A DNA stretch of 64,000 bases from Icerya purchasi. Taxonomy: Eukaryota; Arthropoda; Insecta; Hemiptera; Monophlebidae. The position numbers were made by a program, and so were the translations under genes. The stretch lies in assembly GCA_039619475.1 (NCBI GenBank), contig CM077115.1, positions 516,728,815-516,792,814 on the forward strand, given 5' to 3'. Below are positions 20,314 through 33,299 of the stretch, one piece after another. Within the stretch, counting starts at the first letter, position 1. Each line of letters begins with the position of its first letter. The notes below the pieces were generated by a model. It was not told the origin of the DNA. It saw only the letters and a list, made by a program, of their open reading frames with translations, and ran no database searches.

Positions 20314-22432
20314 TGAATGTAACAGATCGAAACAGCTTAATGCGAAACGAGGAGGAAAGTATTGAGAATGTGATCTTGTTCTAAGAGTTCCATCGATCTC
20401 GCTGCATTGATGGTTTTCAATACGGCCAAGGGTTTTTTTTTTTCAATTTCCAGAATTACTACTATAAATAAAAAAATAAAAAAAAGGGAAAAAACCAGAA
20501 GGCAAATTTGCTAATCAGCAATTTATACGTTGTTGTTTGTTTGTGTGTGTGTGTGTGTTTTTAAAAAATTAAGATATAGCCTCTGTTATTTAAAAATGGA
20601 CAAATGATGCAGGCAGAAAAATAGAACCGAGGATAAAACGAATTTTTGTCTACTACTTCAATTCGGAATATATTTCTGAAAAAAATATTTTATGCAAGTT
20701 CGAAAAATTACAAAATTAAATTCACTATTTTAAGATAAAAAGGAATATTATATTCGAGCTATGCGGAATGCCTCTTTAACTTTTGAAAATAATAAATACG
20801 TAACTGTAGTTGCGATATGGTTAGAATAACTAGACTATCACATCAGCGACGACCATTAAAAATTAATAAAATAGCGTAAATAATCGTCAGTAGTCGCGTC
20901 GAAGGTATGGCCAAACTACCACACACATACATGTATAATATGCACCGACTTGGTCTATAGACAGACATACGCAGCGTTGCCTTTTTTGTGTGTATTAAAC
21001 GAATGATTGCAATCATCTGATGTTCCAAGTCTTGCGCATCGCATATAAAATATTTATTTATTTACAATACAATTACAATGCAATACAATGTTACAACAAA
21101 TTCGCAGTATTCCGTGAACAGTGGTTTTATAAATTGACGCGCTACAAATCAGTATGTCGAAAAAAATAAATTAAAAACCTCCATAGATATAATGTATTAG
21201 ATAAGGATAACAGGGGGAAAAAATGGATAACTAAAACTGAACGGATCTTACAAACAAAAGACGGTGTTAAAATTGAAAAATAAAACGTCATCTAGCTCAT
21301 CTTATGAAACTACTGTTACTTTTATATGTCGCATAATTGCATTAATAATAATATTTAACTATTAATTAAAAGAAATATACAGTTGGATATTTACATACCG
21401 TAGTATCAAAAAAATTGTTGAACCTCATGTTTCTAGTGTCTTACCTTCTCGTTCTCTGGCATGAACACACCCCGGTCGGTAGTCGTGGTACTCAAAGTGG
21501 CAGTACGACTTTGTGATAATGCAAGAGGTTTCTGGCCAGCTGGTCGTTTCTAATATCATCAGTTTTATTAAGGTATACGAACATTTTAGAATTGTTCAAG
21601 CACCCATCATCACAAAGGGCCAGGGGGCTATTGTACCATCATCGAGTAAACGAAACATCGTACAATTCATTTTTAAGCGACATATTTTGATGGATATATA
21701 TATATATATATATATATACATTTCTTAATTGCGTGCAAAATGGAAAACAATTAAATCCTAAAGCAGGCACACATAATGTGCATCAGTAGCTAAGTTTTAC
21801 AAGTGTGCATAGCGTGTTTTTCGTTTTGATCGAATTCTGTTTCTGAACATAATCGGATGTCGTACACTCGATAATGCTTTCTATTCCATTTCCTTTTTTC
21901 TTCACATCCGGCTGGAGCACTATTCGTCGGAAGCTACCGAGCAAGTTTCACCGCTAGAAATATACACTTCATCGAAAGTAACAGCTTTCCATCGACAACG
22001 AGCGAGTTTTTGTCGCTAAAGTTGATGAAAAATTTCCGGATTACCGCGATTGGGGTGGAATTTCAATTATATAAGTCGAACATTTTATAACGCAACTTTG
22101 GACAAGGCTAAAAATATTTAGTTGCCATTCGCTTCTTTTTCCAGACCGGTCAGGCGATACTTTGATTTTTAATAGTAACGGGAGACGTGCCTTTAATTTC
22201 CAACTTTCGTTTATCATATTTTCCCCTAATGCGTACTCTAACAATTGCATTCTCTGTTTAGCGCTACACTGCAATCGAAATAATTAAGACACACTCGTTC
22301 TTATTCGGTGACATGACTTTAGGTGTAATGTTATTGGCGGGAAATTTTCATTCTCACTCCATCAGAGCAATACTTCGAGAACGGTTTCTTTAGCATCTTT
22401 TAATAAAATTATAAAAAATATTCGATATAAAT
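20314..22432. other. No gene seen
   Basis: AT-rich DNA with a (TG)n tract near 20541-20558 and a TA tract at about 21696-21718. A slightly more mixed block at 21430-21700 contains a 71-residue open frame that ends in the TA repeat; it is not recognised and is probably chance. Confidence 0.45.
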
Positions 22433-22702
22433 AAATAACAAGCAGAAATAAATGTAAATTTCTACTTTAATAAATTAAAATAAATACCTCAACAATTTAA
22501 AGAAACCTTTTTTAAAAAACCATCATCATCATCGGTTAATAAAAAAAAGAAATACAATAAAATAGAACTAGACCATTTTTTTGGCGTTTAGTTCTATTTT
22601 ATTGCATTTCTTTTTTATTAGTCGATGATGGAAAAATCGTTTCTTTAAATTGAGATAGCTCTCTATTTTAATAAATTTATACTTTATTTTTGTTTGTTGC
22701 TA
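22433..22702. repeat. Inverted-repeat hairpin element (MITE-like)
   Basis: The left arm (about 22433-22573) and right arm (about 22584-22702) are imperfect reverse complements with a loop of about 10 nt. The best-matched part is the inner 70 bp: CAATTTAAAGAAAC, CATCATC.TCG, and CAATAAAATAGAACTA. The outer part has indels. There is no open frame. It resembles a decayed foldback or MITE. The target duplication could not be identified. Confidence 0.7.
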
Positions 22703-24981
22703 ATCGGAATTTGTTTATCGTATTATATTTTTGTAAATGTTAATTATGGACTTAAATTGCACTTGATTAATTTGATTCCTTTTCGCCTTACCGTTTAATT
22801 AGTGTTTTCGATTTTTTTTTTTTTTCTTTTCAGTCCAACTCCGTATTTCCATCATTTGCGATGTTAATATTCGATGAATATGTTTTTAAACGATTTTTCC
22901 CAAGAAAAGTTTTTTATTAGGGTAATTCATTGATTTGTTTCTTTTATTTTATTTTTGTCGCTAACCATGACGGGTAAACTAATGGTAGTAGTTGCTAAAT
23001 TACGAAGCTTGTGTTATTTTTTGGATTTCTGAAAATTCAGATTGATTTCCAAAACTAATTCTCACCTGAAAACGATCAACAGAAGAGAGACGATGTGTTT
23101 GTAGATGAGAATGGTTCGTCGTAGAAGGTGCGGTTTTATTTAAACGGTGAGAATTTCATTAACCGCGGGGAATTGGAATTGTTCGAACAGACGTGTACAT
23201 GGGCCACGGCCACTACTATCATTATTCGAGACCAAAAACGAACGGGAAATAATATATAACACACGCGTACACGGGGCTTGCTCGAATTTAATTTCACTCG
23301 TTCTTCTCGTAATCCCCGTCTAGCGGGCGGCGACGGAAGCAGAATGTTATTATCACATTCCTCCGATGATCGTATTTGCCAGGCCAAATGTGTTAGCGCA
23401 TTTTCGTTTTTGAGTCATCATCGCCTCTATATGTTATATATTACAGCCGTTTTAACGAATGGGGTGTTCTTTTTTGTCTTTTTAGTGGCGCACGGGGGGC
23501 AATAGTGATGCAGCGACAATGTTTCACCGACATTAATCGCTAAAATTGCACGGTTAATTAAAGAAACAAAACAAAAAGTCAAAAATTGTCGACCATTTTT
23601 CGGTTAATGTGCGCATGACTTTCATCATCGCGCATCGGACCTGCAAAAATGAAAATTTAAAAGAAAATCCTCTCAAATCGACGATACGCTCTGTCATTAA
23701 TGTGCAACAAGGAAAGGAGGAAATGTAATTATTAAAACACACGCTATCAGCGCAGATGGCGCGCAGACAGGTGCATCACCACACATCTGGCTCATTTCCA
23801 AACACGGTTTGTTCATTTGAAATATTTAGTACCGCTTACTGTTCGGTTCTGTTTCGCTTTTTTTTTTTTTTTTGCTTTTTTTCTTTTGGTGACATTAGCT
23901 AATATCGTCAGATGACGAGTTACATATATGGCATTTTAATCGTTGGCGCATCGTTATCAAGTGACTGAAAAACAGGGCGTTTATTAGTCACGCAGCAGTC
24001 AGTAAAATTCCACTGAAGTTTTTGAGGTATTCTTACCCGGTCTTTTCTCCGTGACATTTTCTGTGACGGTGTATCGATTTCGCACTCGATCGCTTCGCTT
24101 ATTATAAGCGCCGACAATAAGACGGATGCGTCAAAAATCCACTATGACTGGATATTTCCCAGCACCGCGTAACTAGAGTAGCATGTCGAAAATTCTTTTA
24201 TCGCGGTCGTAAGCGTACACTAGAGAGGTCTATGTCATTTTCGAGCATACACTTGTGTACATTCGCAATGTGTGTAGTGTACGGGAATTTACAACGACCT
24301 CAAAAATCACCCGTTAAAAAATGTCCAACTCATTACCAGATGACGATAACCGTTTTAAAAGTGAAATTTGTAAAACAAATTTCGAAAAATCAAAAAATTC
24401 CGGTGTAAAAAAATTTGTTTAAATGAGATATGTTTACGTAAGCAAAAGCCCGAGTAAAAAAAAGTTAAGGAAACTTCAAAAACATACCTCAAACATATGC
24501 ACATAAAGGACGCCACTTCATAGGAAAAAACTATAGCCGAGTTTACAACGGGCGCCGAAAGCTCGAATTTCTTAAAAAAACATATTTCTTTTTCCCCGGC
24601 CATGTGATGATATATCGTCGGAAAGATCGCCGATTGTCGAAATTTCATTTCTTTTCAAAGTTGACGAAAAGTTCAAAAAAGCGCGAAAAATGTCTGCGGC
24701 GCGCTAAATTGCATTTCTTTGTTTTCGATTTAGTATTATATAAATATAAATACTATAGAGAGTTATCTTTAACTTAACATGCGCAATCCCTGCAGCGCAT
24801 GAAACATCATGCTTGACTGAACACACTTGTTTATTAATTATACCACTTCCTTTTTTTTTTCTTCTATAAATTGTGCAGATTTTCGTTCAGTAATATTTCT
24901 AGTTGCGTGATTAAATATACACACTGCTGCCCGAAATCTTTAAAACAAATCGTAAAATCAGAAAATAAACAACGCTTAAAT

Positions 24982-24983
<2 letters not shown>
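22703..24983. other. No gene recognised
   Basis: AT-rich sequence with T-runs at about 22813-22825 and 23859-23874. A CpG-richer patch lies at about 23150-23420. The 97-residue minus-strand frame at 24355-24648 and the 83-residue one at 23136-23387 match no family that I know. Confidence 0.4.

Positions 24984-25024
<41 letters not shown>
24984..25024. repeat. (TA)n microsatellite
   Basis: About 20 uninterrupted TA units. It is not attached to the GGCCGAGTT terminus found beside the arrays at 3.26 and 48.54 kb. Confidence 0.9.
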
Positions 25025-25025
<1 letters not shown>

Positions 25026-25098
25026 GAAAAGAACATATAATTGATATAATGAACGAGAGTTACTAAAACGAATAATACACATTCGGCGACGAGGAAGG

Positions 25099-25520
25099 TT
25101 TTTTTTGTTTTTTATTTATTTATTGAGTTCGTTAACAACATGGGGGGACATTAGCCCGAGAACGGAGAAAAACTAGTGAAGATATCTTTATGCGATCAGG
25201 GATAGCCGACAAAAAAGTGAATCAAGAGCTTGGATAACACAAGAAGGGAGAGAATGATCGTATTGGGAACATCGCTTTTGATAAACGAGAGGAGTTATTA
25301 GCGGAAAGTGACGTGAACAGTCGAACCTTAATGTGATCGGAGTCACAAATAAATGAAGGGCACAATGGATAATAAGGAGACGACACGAGAGGAAAACGAA
25401 GAAAGAAGTGAAAACTACGATCAAAAAAAAGACGCTGGCGGGATTAGAACGACGTTTATAGAAGGGAAATCAAGGGACTGCGGGAAGTGAGGAAGAAAAG
25501 GCTAAGTAGAAAAAAAAAAA
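25099..25520 (-). mobile_element. LINE-A: 5'-truncated 3' fragment
   Basis: The T-rich run at 25100-25125 is the tail. On the minus strand the translation runs through FVFLSCRLLIIHCALHLF, then in another frame SDHIKVRLF, and ends SAIPDRIKIS, matching CPLHSNEE..CDADHVFFEC and LTISDRIRI of the 17.8 kb copy. Several shifts separate these pieces. Only the region after RNase H is present. The upstream limit near 25520 is approximate. Confidence 0.7.
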
Positions 25521-26177
25521 GGAATCCGGGTTAAAGAGAATGAAGTAAGAGGTTAAATTAACGTTTAGAATAAACGACAGAAGGGTGTAATATTGAAGGA
25601 TGAAAAAAGCGGGAAGAAGATACAAGCCCAGCATTTAAAAACTAAGAAATAAAAAAACAACCAACATTACTAATAAGAACAGCCATAGTTATAGTTTAAA
25701 ACATTAAAAAGAAGTAAAATAAGTAACAGATAATGATAATAAAACAGCTATTATCAAGTTTGTATGGAGGTGTTGTAAATACTTTAGTAGTGTTTCTGAA
25801 ATTTATAATTGTGGTCAAGGCATATTTCCATAAAGTTAGTGTTGATTCTGATTATATTTGTAGACATACAACTGCTACGATATCATGTTCGAAGTGATAC
25901 AAAAGTGATGTCGGCCATTTAAAAGATTACTGCCCTTTTGGGAGCGGTTTCCCTTAACAGTACCCCTAAAACTAATTTTACAAAGGATGGAATTTAGCCT
26001 GGTTAGTAGGTAAAATTAATACATCAGCATTGCTGACGATCTGAAGTAGCGCTTTATTACTGTTGTTTCCCGTAGGTACACATGGTGAAGACACAAGCAG
26101 AATCTTTTACCACTGCCAATCTCATATTCACCATTCTATAGCTCTTCTGCCGTTATCGTCCCTTTTTCCTTCACCGA
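25521..26177. other. No gene seen between two LINE-A fragments
   Basis: Purine-rich, then AT-rich sequence. The first 100 bp may still belong to the LINE-A fragment on its left. The region 25740-26170 shows no family that I recognise. Confidence 0.4.
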
Positions 26178-26945
26178 TTTTTTTTTTTTTTTTGTTTTTC
26201 TAGGGTAAGAGCAACAGCGCAATCAACCAAGGAAACTAAATAATAGCTCAAAAGAAGTATAACACATCCGATTTTAATCTTGTGCGAGATAGAATGAATG
26301 AAAGAAGCTAGAATAGGAACAACTGACACAAGGAAGGAAAAGAGAGAGAACATAAAAGTCATTATATGAAGTGGAAAGACCAAGATCCAAAAGCTGAGAA
26401 TAGAATAGAGAACGTTCTGAACAATGTGTGGAACGTTCGAAGAGAAAACGTTGACATCACATAGAAAAAATGAATCTTCTGGGTGAAGAGAACATCGTGA
26501 GGAGAAGAGACGAGAGGAAAACGAAAAAGTGAAGAAAGGAGAAAGGTATGACTGAAAAACGAAAAAGACATATGGAAGCGATCTGAGGACGACAAAGAGA
26601 AGAGGAAACTTGTCAAATCAACTGGTCAGAGAAAGTAAACGTCGGACGGAAAGATAGAATTCGGATTTATAGAAAAGGGAGAAATAAATATTACATTACG
26701 TAATGTAATATGGAACTGTCTCTGGATATATGATTAATATTGTGAGCAGTACATTTATTAAGAGGATGTCTATTGGAAGCCATTAAGCGAGCCAAGGAAT
26801 CAGCCACCTCATTACCCTCAATTCCAGCATGACTAAGAAATCAAATATCTATTTGCATAGAACGGAACAGGAATAATTCGTGAATTAGATATTGTAAATA
26901 AGAATAAAAGGTTGTTCAAAAGAGGGTAACGGTAGGAAAGAAGAA
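26178..26945 (-). mobile_element. LINE-A: 5'-truncated copy with RNase H end and tail
   Basis: The T-run at 26178-26193 is the poly(A) tail. Reading the minus strand from about 26840, SHAGIEGNEVADSLARLMAS matches the last RNase H motif of LINE-A. Farther down, FRFPLVSSPHDVLF, YVMSTFSLRTFHT, VFPLHIMTFMFSL and SHKIKIG follow the C-terminal segment in broken frames. The copy is cut inside RNase H near 26945. It has the same orientation as, and sits about 0.6 kb from, the fragment at 25.1 kb, so the two could be pieces of tandem or nested insertions. Confidence 0.8.
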
Positions 26946-28846
26946 ATCGCCTGCGTTCAGGTCCTATTCTCCTTTTTTCATTTCTGATTCAGCAAGTGTC
27001 TGCTTCTTCTTTTTTTCGGTTGTCTTTTTATTTTTATTTTCTTTCGTGACACGCTCGATCACTATTGTGGAGTCATTTGCGTCTTAATTTCATTTTAGGA
27101 GCGGAAAATCAGTTCATATATAGGCTTTTCAGTTAGGTGTAATGTTGATGTTGTTTTGATGTCTGCTGATTGTGTCTCCATTGCAGTAGCATGGTACCTT
27201 AAACTATCTGTTTTACAATATAAAACGGAGATGGTTTCTTAGTCAACTCATGATGCTCGTACTTCCGTATATGTTCCTTAAGTCGCAATCTTGTTCAGAC
27301 TGTGTTTCTTCTCTTATTTTTTTATTTTCAGTTTGATAAATTGAGCGTTTTCCAGCTATCATTGGTTTTTGTTGTACCGTTGGACATTACGGATTTCTCG
27401 ATGATTTAATTATTTTTAGTTTTTCAGTTATGTTGTAGTATTTTGCATGTATGTTGCATATTACCATTGCCTAGAACACGTCCGTACAGCTAGAATGTAC
27501 GAATAGAGATAGTCGTCGACGTTCAGAAACTGAGTTATGCGGATAAAGAGAAGTTACACGTCTTTGATGCTTCGTCTGTGATTTTGTTGCCTGATAATTT
27601 TCATCGATGTACAGGAGTCCACAACAAAAGTTGTATTGCATTGATGTTTAAGGTTCCGTATATAACGTTATATTTGTGCGGTGTCGGTATTTATAATTCT
27701 GCTTTATATGAGATTTTATATATTTATTTTTAAGGTTAGTTGTCTCGAAATATATATATTTTAAATCTTTAAGAACGGGTCAGCAGTTAATTCAACGGTA
27801 AAAACGGATGATACGGTACCGTGTTATTTTTACAAGATAGGCTGAAGTAATAAAACGAATTTTAAATTTAGATTTCTTAAAAAAAAAAACGTAAAATTTT
27901 TCTTTTAGTTTAAAAGTAAATGTTAGTATATTTGAAATGCAACTATAGCTATTTATGAAAGATCGAGATTTGAGTCCAAGGAGGCAGCTTTGATATCTTG
28001 TCGTCTTAATTTTTGACAAGTTTGACGGAAATGTATTTCTAACGAAATTGAGATTTTGGAGCTTTGGGCTTTATTTTTTTTTTTTTTTTATTAAAAGATT
28101 GCGATAGTGTTCGCGAAATGTGATAAATACGATTGAAATCAATTTATAATAATTGACGGTAATTTTTTTTTTTTTCTAAAGAGGTATTTTACAGCCATGT
28201 ATGGATGCGAATAGATTACTTGTGTTATAAATTTTATGGGCGATTTTTGCAGTATTTTGGATAGAGTTTGATTTCATAAATTTTTTGAACCTGGTCCACA
28301 AGGTGTGTAGTATTTTTGGCATATACGCGGAAGTATGTATTTTTAACTTTTTTTTTTTTTGTCTTTGGAATACAATTCAACTTCAACACTAATTTATATG
28401 TTTTTTTTCTGGTTTTGGTTTCTGATATTAATAAGCTAAGAATTTATATTCTAAATGTATATCGTTTTTTTTTAAATTTTAAATGCGGTATATTATTTTT
28501 TTTTTTTTATTTATTTTTTATTGAAACCTTTTTTGCAAAAAGCGAAACTATGAAAGTTAGGCCATTTGACTAGGTTTTCAATGAAAAACATTATAGATGG
28601 GGGCGGGGGATATAAATTCCTTAATATTTGACATCGTTTATTTTTTTATTACTCTATTTTCCTTCATATACCTCCGGCTATAGTAAAAACACATAGCTCA
28701 CATCGTTAGCGGTCAATTTAATAGTTGAAGATTTTTTTCCTATTCCATTTGGGAAACCTCTAAACCCCTTTTCCATATTTCAAAAGAATAACACTTTTCT
28801 CTGAAATCCTTTTTTATCTACACGTATTTGTATATATTAAATAATA

Positions 28847-28890
<44 letters not shown>

Positions 28891-29921
28891 GCACTTTTTG
28901 GATCATTTTTGTACTTTTATTTTTATCTCTCTATAGTTAATGGAAATTTTATTTCTCCGAACGTCCTTAACATTTCTCAAGTGTAATTTTCTATTCGTTA
29001 TTCTTAGAAATTTTAAACAATAATCAATCGGCGCTAATTCCTTAACACTGCTCCTCGCTAATACTTCTCTGTTCGCTCGCGCGATAATTTAAAAGGAGTC
29101 AAAAGTCACGTGGATTGGCGGTGTTTTAGTTTGATGCGACGAATTAAACGTATGTTTGAAAAACACACACCATTCTGTCGAGAATTCTTCTCTTCATTAA
29201 TCGCAAACTACACGTAAAACATTCGTTACCGCCCTCGCCGTACGATCCTAGAATTAAGCTTACTGTTTTGTTTTTCCGTTTTTTATGGTTCCTTCCAGCA
29301 ACTAGCCGAGGAAAAAGGAGCAAAAAAAGTGATTTATTTTACACGATCGAAAATTGTCAAAGTTTTTATTTTTGATTACACGAATTTTTGGAGATTTTGT
29401 TGCTGAATGAAATTAGTAAAACCGCGTCTTTCAATATTCTGGAAGGAACAGTGCAATCACGACTGGTTTTCTCAGATCGCGTGCGCTCTCGATAGGGGTA
29501 ATACAGTGGCCAGACCATGGATGAAAAAGCGGCGATTTTTCGGCTGCGAACAGAGCATGTCGCACCACTTGAAGCGAGCTGTCTTAATGTCCGTTTTACT
29601 ATGACGTAGAATACTGATCGGTCGTTCGACATATCATCTCTCAACGCGCGCCTTTAGTTCATATCACTGGCCATCTAAAAAACATCACTGACCAACATCA
29701 AATCACTCCGTCCGCTTTGACCGAATTCTTCTCTCGCATTCATGCAATTTACCACCGGGTCATCGAACAGACTTCGAGTTTAATCAGCTTTATAGCCCCC
29801 CACATGCGATAATAGTCGCTTATAAAAACACGGAACTACTTATTCATCTTTTTGCCGCCTAACTCTAATGGGAAGCAGTTTACTGAAATGAATCGATTAA
29901 TTGAAACAATAATATCCCATG
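26946..29921. other. No gene recognised; long AT-rich stretch
   Basis: Mostly T-rich on the plus strand up to 28700. It contains homopolymer T-runs at 28074-28089, 28167-28178 and 28498-28508, and a (TA)n array at 28850-28887. Slightly more mixed sequence lies at 29050-29800. The 85-residue frame at 28316-28573 consists of Phe-rich translation of T-runs and is not credible as a gene. Nothing else is identifiable. Confidence 0.4.
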
Positions 29922-31009
29922 AAAAACATAAATGTAAAAATGGGAGCCAAGTTCACAATATTAAGGTAATATGCGTGCTTATCGACTTGGCCGACAAAAT
30001 AATTTAGATCTAAACGGGTGCTAAGTTCGGTAGATGATCCTAAAATTTATTTATAAGAACATACAACATTATAAAATTAAAACACGATTTTTTGTTTTTT
30101 TCCCCATAGACAACAATGTTTGCTATTTAAAAATATATAATAATATCTTAAATTTGAACAGTGTCGAATTATTTACACAAAGCACAGATAATTTAGGATA
30201 AATTCTAACGATTTGACTTGGCTAGTTTTCACATACAAGTTATCTCTTATATTTGGCTAATCAACTTATCTTCTTTAATTTTTTTTTTTTTTTTTTTTGC
30301 CTGGCTTTAGTTAACTATCAAGACATTTTTGGACCGTAACCAGTTGATATAGGAATAATTCCAACTAATGAAAGATACAAAATAATTAATTAGGGAAAAG
30401 GTTACAGACACAACCATGATGGCCGTAAATGTTCAACATTAGCCACGTATGGCTAAATAAAATCTTTAGGAAAGAGAAATTGGCCGGACTGAGCCCAAGA
30501 CACATAGAGAGTACCTGTATATTTGACTGATCAGAAAAGTAATGGAACACGAATCACAATCATCATATACAATAATTATAACGAAACAATCATGGCCACA
30601 AATGCGCTTCAGTATAGTCCACGAATGTCTGCATAAAATCATAGTGAAGGGGAAACTGTTGAAGTTGTTTCTTATATTGTAAGGTAAATCTTACTCTTCT
30701 GAAAATTTGGTTTGCTGGTAAAAACTAGCCAAGTCAAATCGTTAGAATTTATCCTAAATACCTTACTTTGTGTAAACAATTCGACTGTTCAAATTTAAGA
30801 TATTTTTAAATAGCAAACACTGTTGTCTATGAAAAAGAAACAAGAAATTGTGTTTTAATTTTATTAGAATGTTCTTATAAATAAATTTCAGAATCATCTA
30901 CAGAACTTGGCACCCATTTAGATCTCAATTATTTTGTCGGCGAAGTCGATAAGAACGCATATTCTTAATATTGTCAACTTGGCTCCTATTTCTTTACATT
31001 TATGTTTTT
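29922..31009. mobile_element. Non-autonomous element with inverted repeats of about 300 bp
   Basis: The left arm (29922-30229) and right arm (30721-31009) are reverse complements with modest divergence. Examples are AAAAACATAAATGTAAA against its complement at 30992-31009, TTGTCTATG against CATAGACAA, and the innermost TTGACTTGGCTAGTTTT against AAAACTAGCCAAGTCAA. The 491-bp centre has no usable open frame. It contains a diverged direct repeat of about 90 bp (about 30410-30485 and 30570-30655; shared CATGGCC, AAATG and ATAAAATC features) and a T-run at 30280-30298. No target duplication was found. The family is unknown to me. Confidence 0.8.
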
Positions 31010-32326
31010 GATAATCATTACTTTTTGTAAAGAAATTATTATTATTCATTTAAATTCAAATTCAAATCGTTTATTCTTCAAAATAGGCTTACAAAGTGAG
31101 CACCTTTTTTTTTTTTTGAAAGTCAAGTTACTACCGCTATTCGTTCAATGTTCCGAAGGACCAAAATGTTTTCGAATGATGTTTAACACAATGTGTACCA
31201 CCACCGGGGTCAATTAATAAATTGTTTATTAGCGAAATAAGATGAAATAATACTCGATATTGATTAACAAATCTTAAAAGTTGACTGTTTCCGAAACGAT
31301 TATAAAAGGGGTGAATTACGAAATAAACCGCGATGCAAAGACACTGACAAACATACGAAATGACGAGATACAAAATTTGAAATGAATCAAGGTAAACAAC
31401 AAGAACAACAACAACAACATGTTTTACGGTTAAAAGATCAGCGCTCGCCAGTTATTTTTCTAACGCAGCGAAACTTATCACAATTCCGGGCCTTTCTTAA
31501 ATTTTGATAACTTCATAACACTAGCACAGTGTCTAACTGTGATATAAACTAAATTAAGTAATAAAGGAATTAAGTAAAAAAATATGAAAATTTCACGGTT
31601 TTCTGAGATTTGTTTTCCCCTTTATAAACACACACAATTAGCCAGCTGGACGCCAAATTTCAACTTTCTAGGTCACCCCTGAAGTGGGTTAAGTTTTTGA
31701 TCTGTATTGACCAGTTAGGAATCAAAATGACGATTTTTAGACGTGAATATCTCAATAATCGTTGTAAGTTATATTTATGAAATTTGCGGTTCTAGTTAAT
31801 CTAAGGGGGGTTTCAATAAATAAACCAAATTTCATGTGTTTATGTTTAATTAAATATTAACTTATTAAGGGGTTAAAAGTAGCTTCAAATGGTTCGCGAC
31901 TGCTGCGTCATCGCCAGTTCTTTTTTCTCGGCTTGAACCTAGCTTGACACGCTGCCGCGTGCTTTTCGATAAGTCATAATGTGGGTGGAATTTGAAAAAT
32001 ACAAAAAAAAAAAACAAAAAAACAACAAAAACACAATTTGTTAGAAAAAATAAATAAAATTATCGTCGAGCGAAGGGGGATGAATTATTATTGCAACGTA
32101 TAATTTTATTACTACTACGTATGTTCATTTTACGACGGAATGATTTTTGTAATGAAACTTCTTTAGACCCCCCTATATATAAATAAATTTATGAGCAGTT
32201 AGCACAAACAAACGAGCGAGCGTACATTATGAATAACTAAAGTATTAATACATCTCGAGTAGTATATTGAATTAAAATTTATGTTGCGTGTTATTGCATT
32301 TTATATGAGAGATACATACTGCATAT
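31010..32326. other. No gene seen
   Basis: AT-rich sequence. The part at 31620-31860 has the character of a repeated untranslated tail (phrases such as CCAAATTTCAACTTTCTAGG), but I see no second copy in this window. Confidence 0.35.
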
Positions 32327-32389
32327 ATGAAAAAAAAAAAAGAAAAGAAAAGAGATTTATTGGGACTTAAAGTAGAATTGGAAGAAGAA

Positions 32390-33290
32390 ATGCATTACAG
32401 AGAGAGAGAGAGAGAGAGGGAGAGAGAAAAAGTGAAAACCAAAATGAAGGTTCTCAAAGCGGATATAAAGAATCGGAAAAAGGAAAGGCATCGAGCATAT
32501 AGAGAATGTCAATGATCTCGAAGGAAAAGTGAAGCAAGCCGCATTTTAATCTTAGCAGAAACGTGGATGAATAATGACGATAATATCGACACATGGCAAA
32601 TTTCGATTGCATCGTGAAATTTGAACATTCGAGCAGGGGAGGGGTTGCAGTTTAACCTTATTAGAAACGATAAGTCAAATATCGTGTTACTTCTAATACT
32701 GATTTGTCAAAACACACAATGTTGCGCAATCAGATTTTGGTCAAACAGATATTGGGATTCATATACGTGCTGTATTGAATGAGAGAGAGGAACTGGTCAT
32801 CCTACTCTCATTAGTACATTTAGGTTTAGTATCATTATGAACAGCTTAACTTCACAATCCTCGACGCGCTCTGTCAAAGAGGTATTATATGGGACTTACT
32901 TTACTTTGCTTTACTTTTTATTGAATGGAAAACGGAAGATGGAAAAGAGATTAATAATCGCCATATTTATGCAAAAATCAAAGGGTCCATGGTATAATTA
33001 AATTTATATATTAAGAGGATTACTCCCTTTCACTGGCAATGGTTTTATTTAAAAAGATCATTTACATACACTTCCAATGATATTAGCTGGAGACTTCAAC
33101 GTGTTTGCATTGGACGATTTTTAGTAGAATTTCTTCAAAACCGAACTTCAATTATTAATAATAATCCAAATGAATCAACGACACAGTACTGGGAACTACC
33201 CCATTGATGTACAGTATTTTCTAGACATGTATTAATAAAATTACATCAACACAACTTATATATTTTAGATAAGCTTATTGTGTATACCTT
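32390..33290 (+). pseudogene. LINE endonuclease domain, relic with a nested insertion
   Basis: Fragments of an apurinic-type LINE endonuclease appear in order. ILILAETWMNNDD (catalytic Glu of the ETW motif) lies near 32555; QSDFGQTDIGIHIRAVLN near 32730-32780; then, after the inserted SINE-like copy, LPMILAGDFNVFALDDF near 33075-33120 and NNNPNESTTQYWELP near 33165-33200. The GDFN and STT...G/T-type motifs are standard for this fold. A coiled, charged frame (32327-32515) upstream, with an (AG)n tract at 32399-32427, may be the end of the preceding ORF. There are many stops. No RT part follows, so the copy is truncated on its 3' side as well. Confidence 0.75.
32778..32935 (+). mobile_element. 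SINE-like copy inserted in the LINE endonuclease relic
   Basis: GAACTGGTCATCC, TAGTATCATTATGAACAGCT, TAACTTCACAATCC and a tail of CTTTA-type units (about 32896-32926) match the 3' half of the family at 16775-17078. Endonuclease motifs lie on both sides in the same orientation. The 5' boundary, about 32778, is set by where similarity to the other copies starts. Confidence 0.65.
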
Positions 33291-33299
33291 TTATCAGAA

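Noticed and set aside
28316..28573. 85-residue Phe-rich frame as a membrane protein
   Set aside because: Most Phe codons come from T-runs in AT-rich DNA; no conserved motif or gene context.
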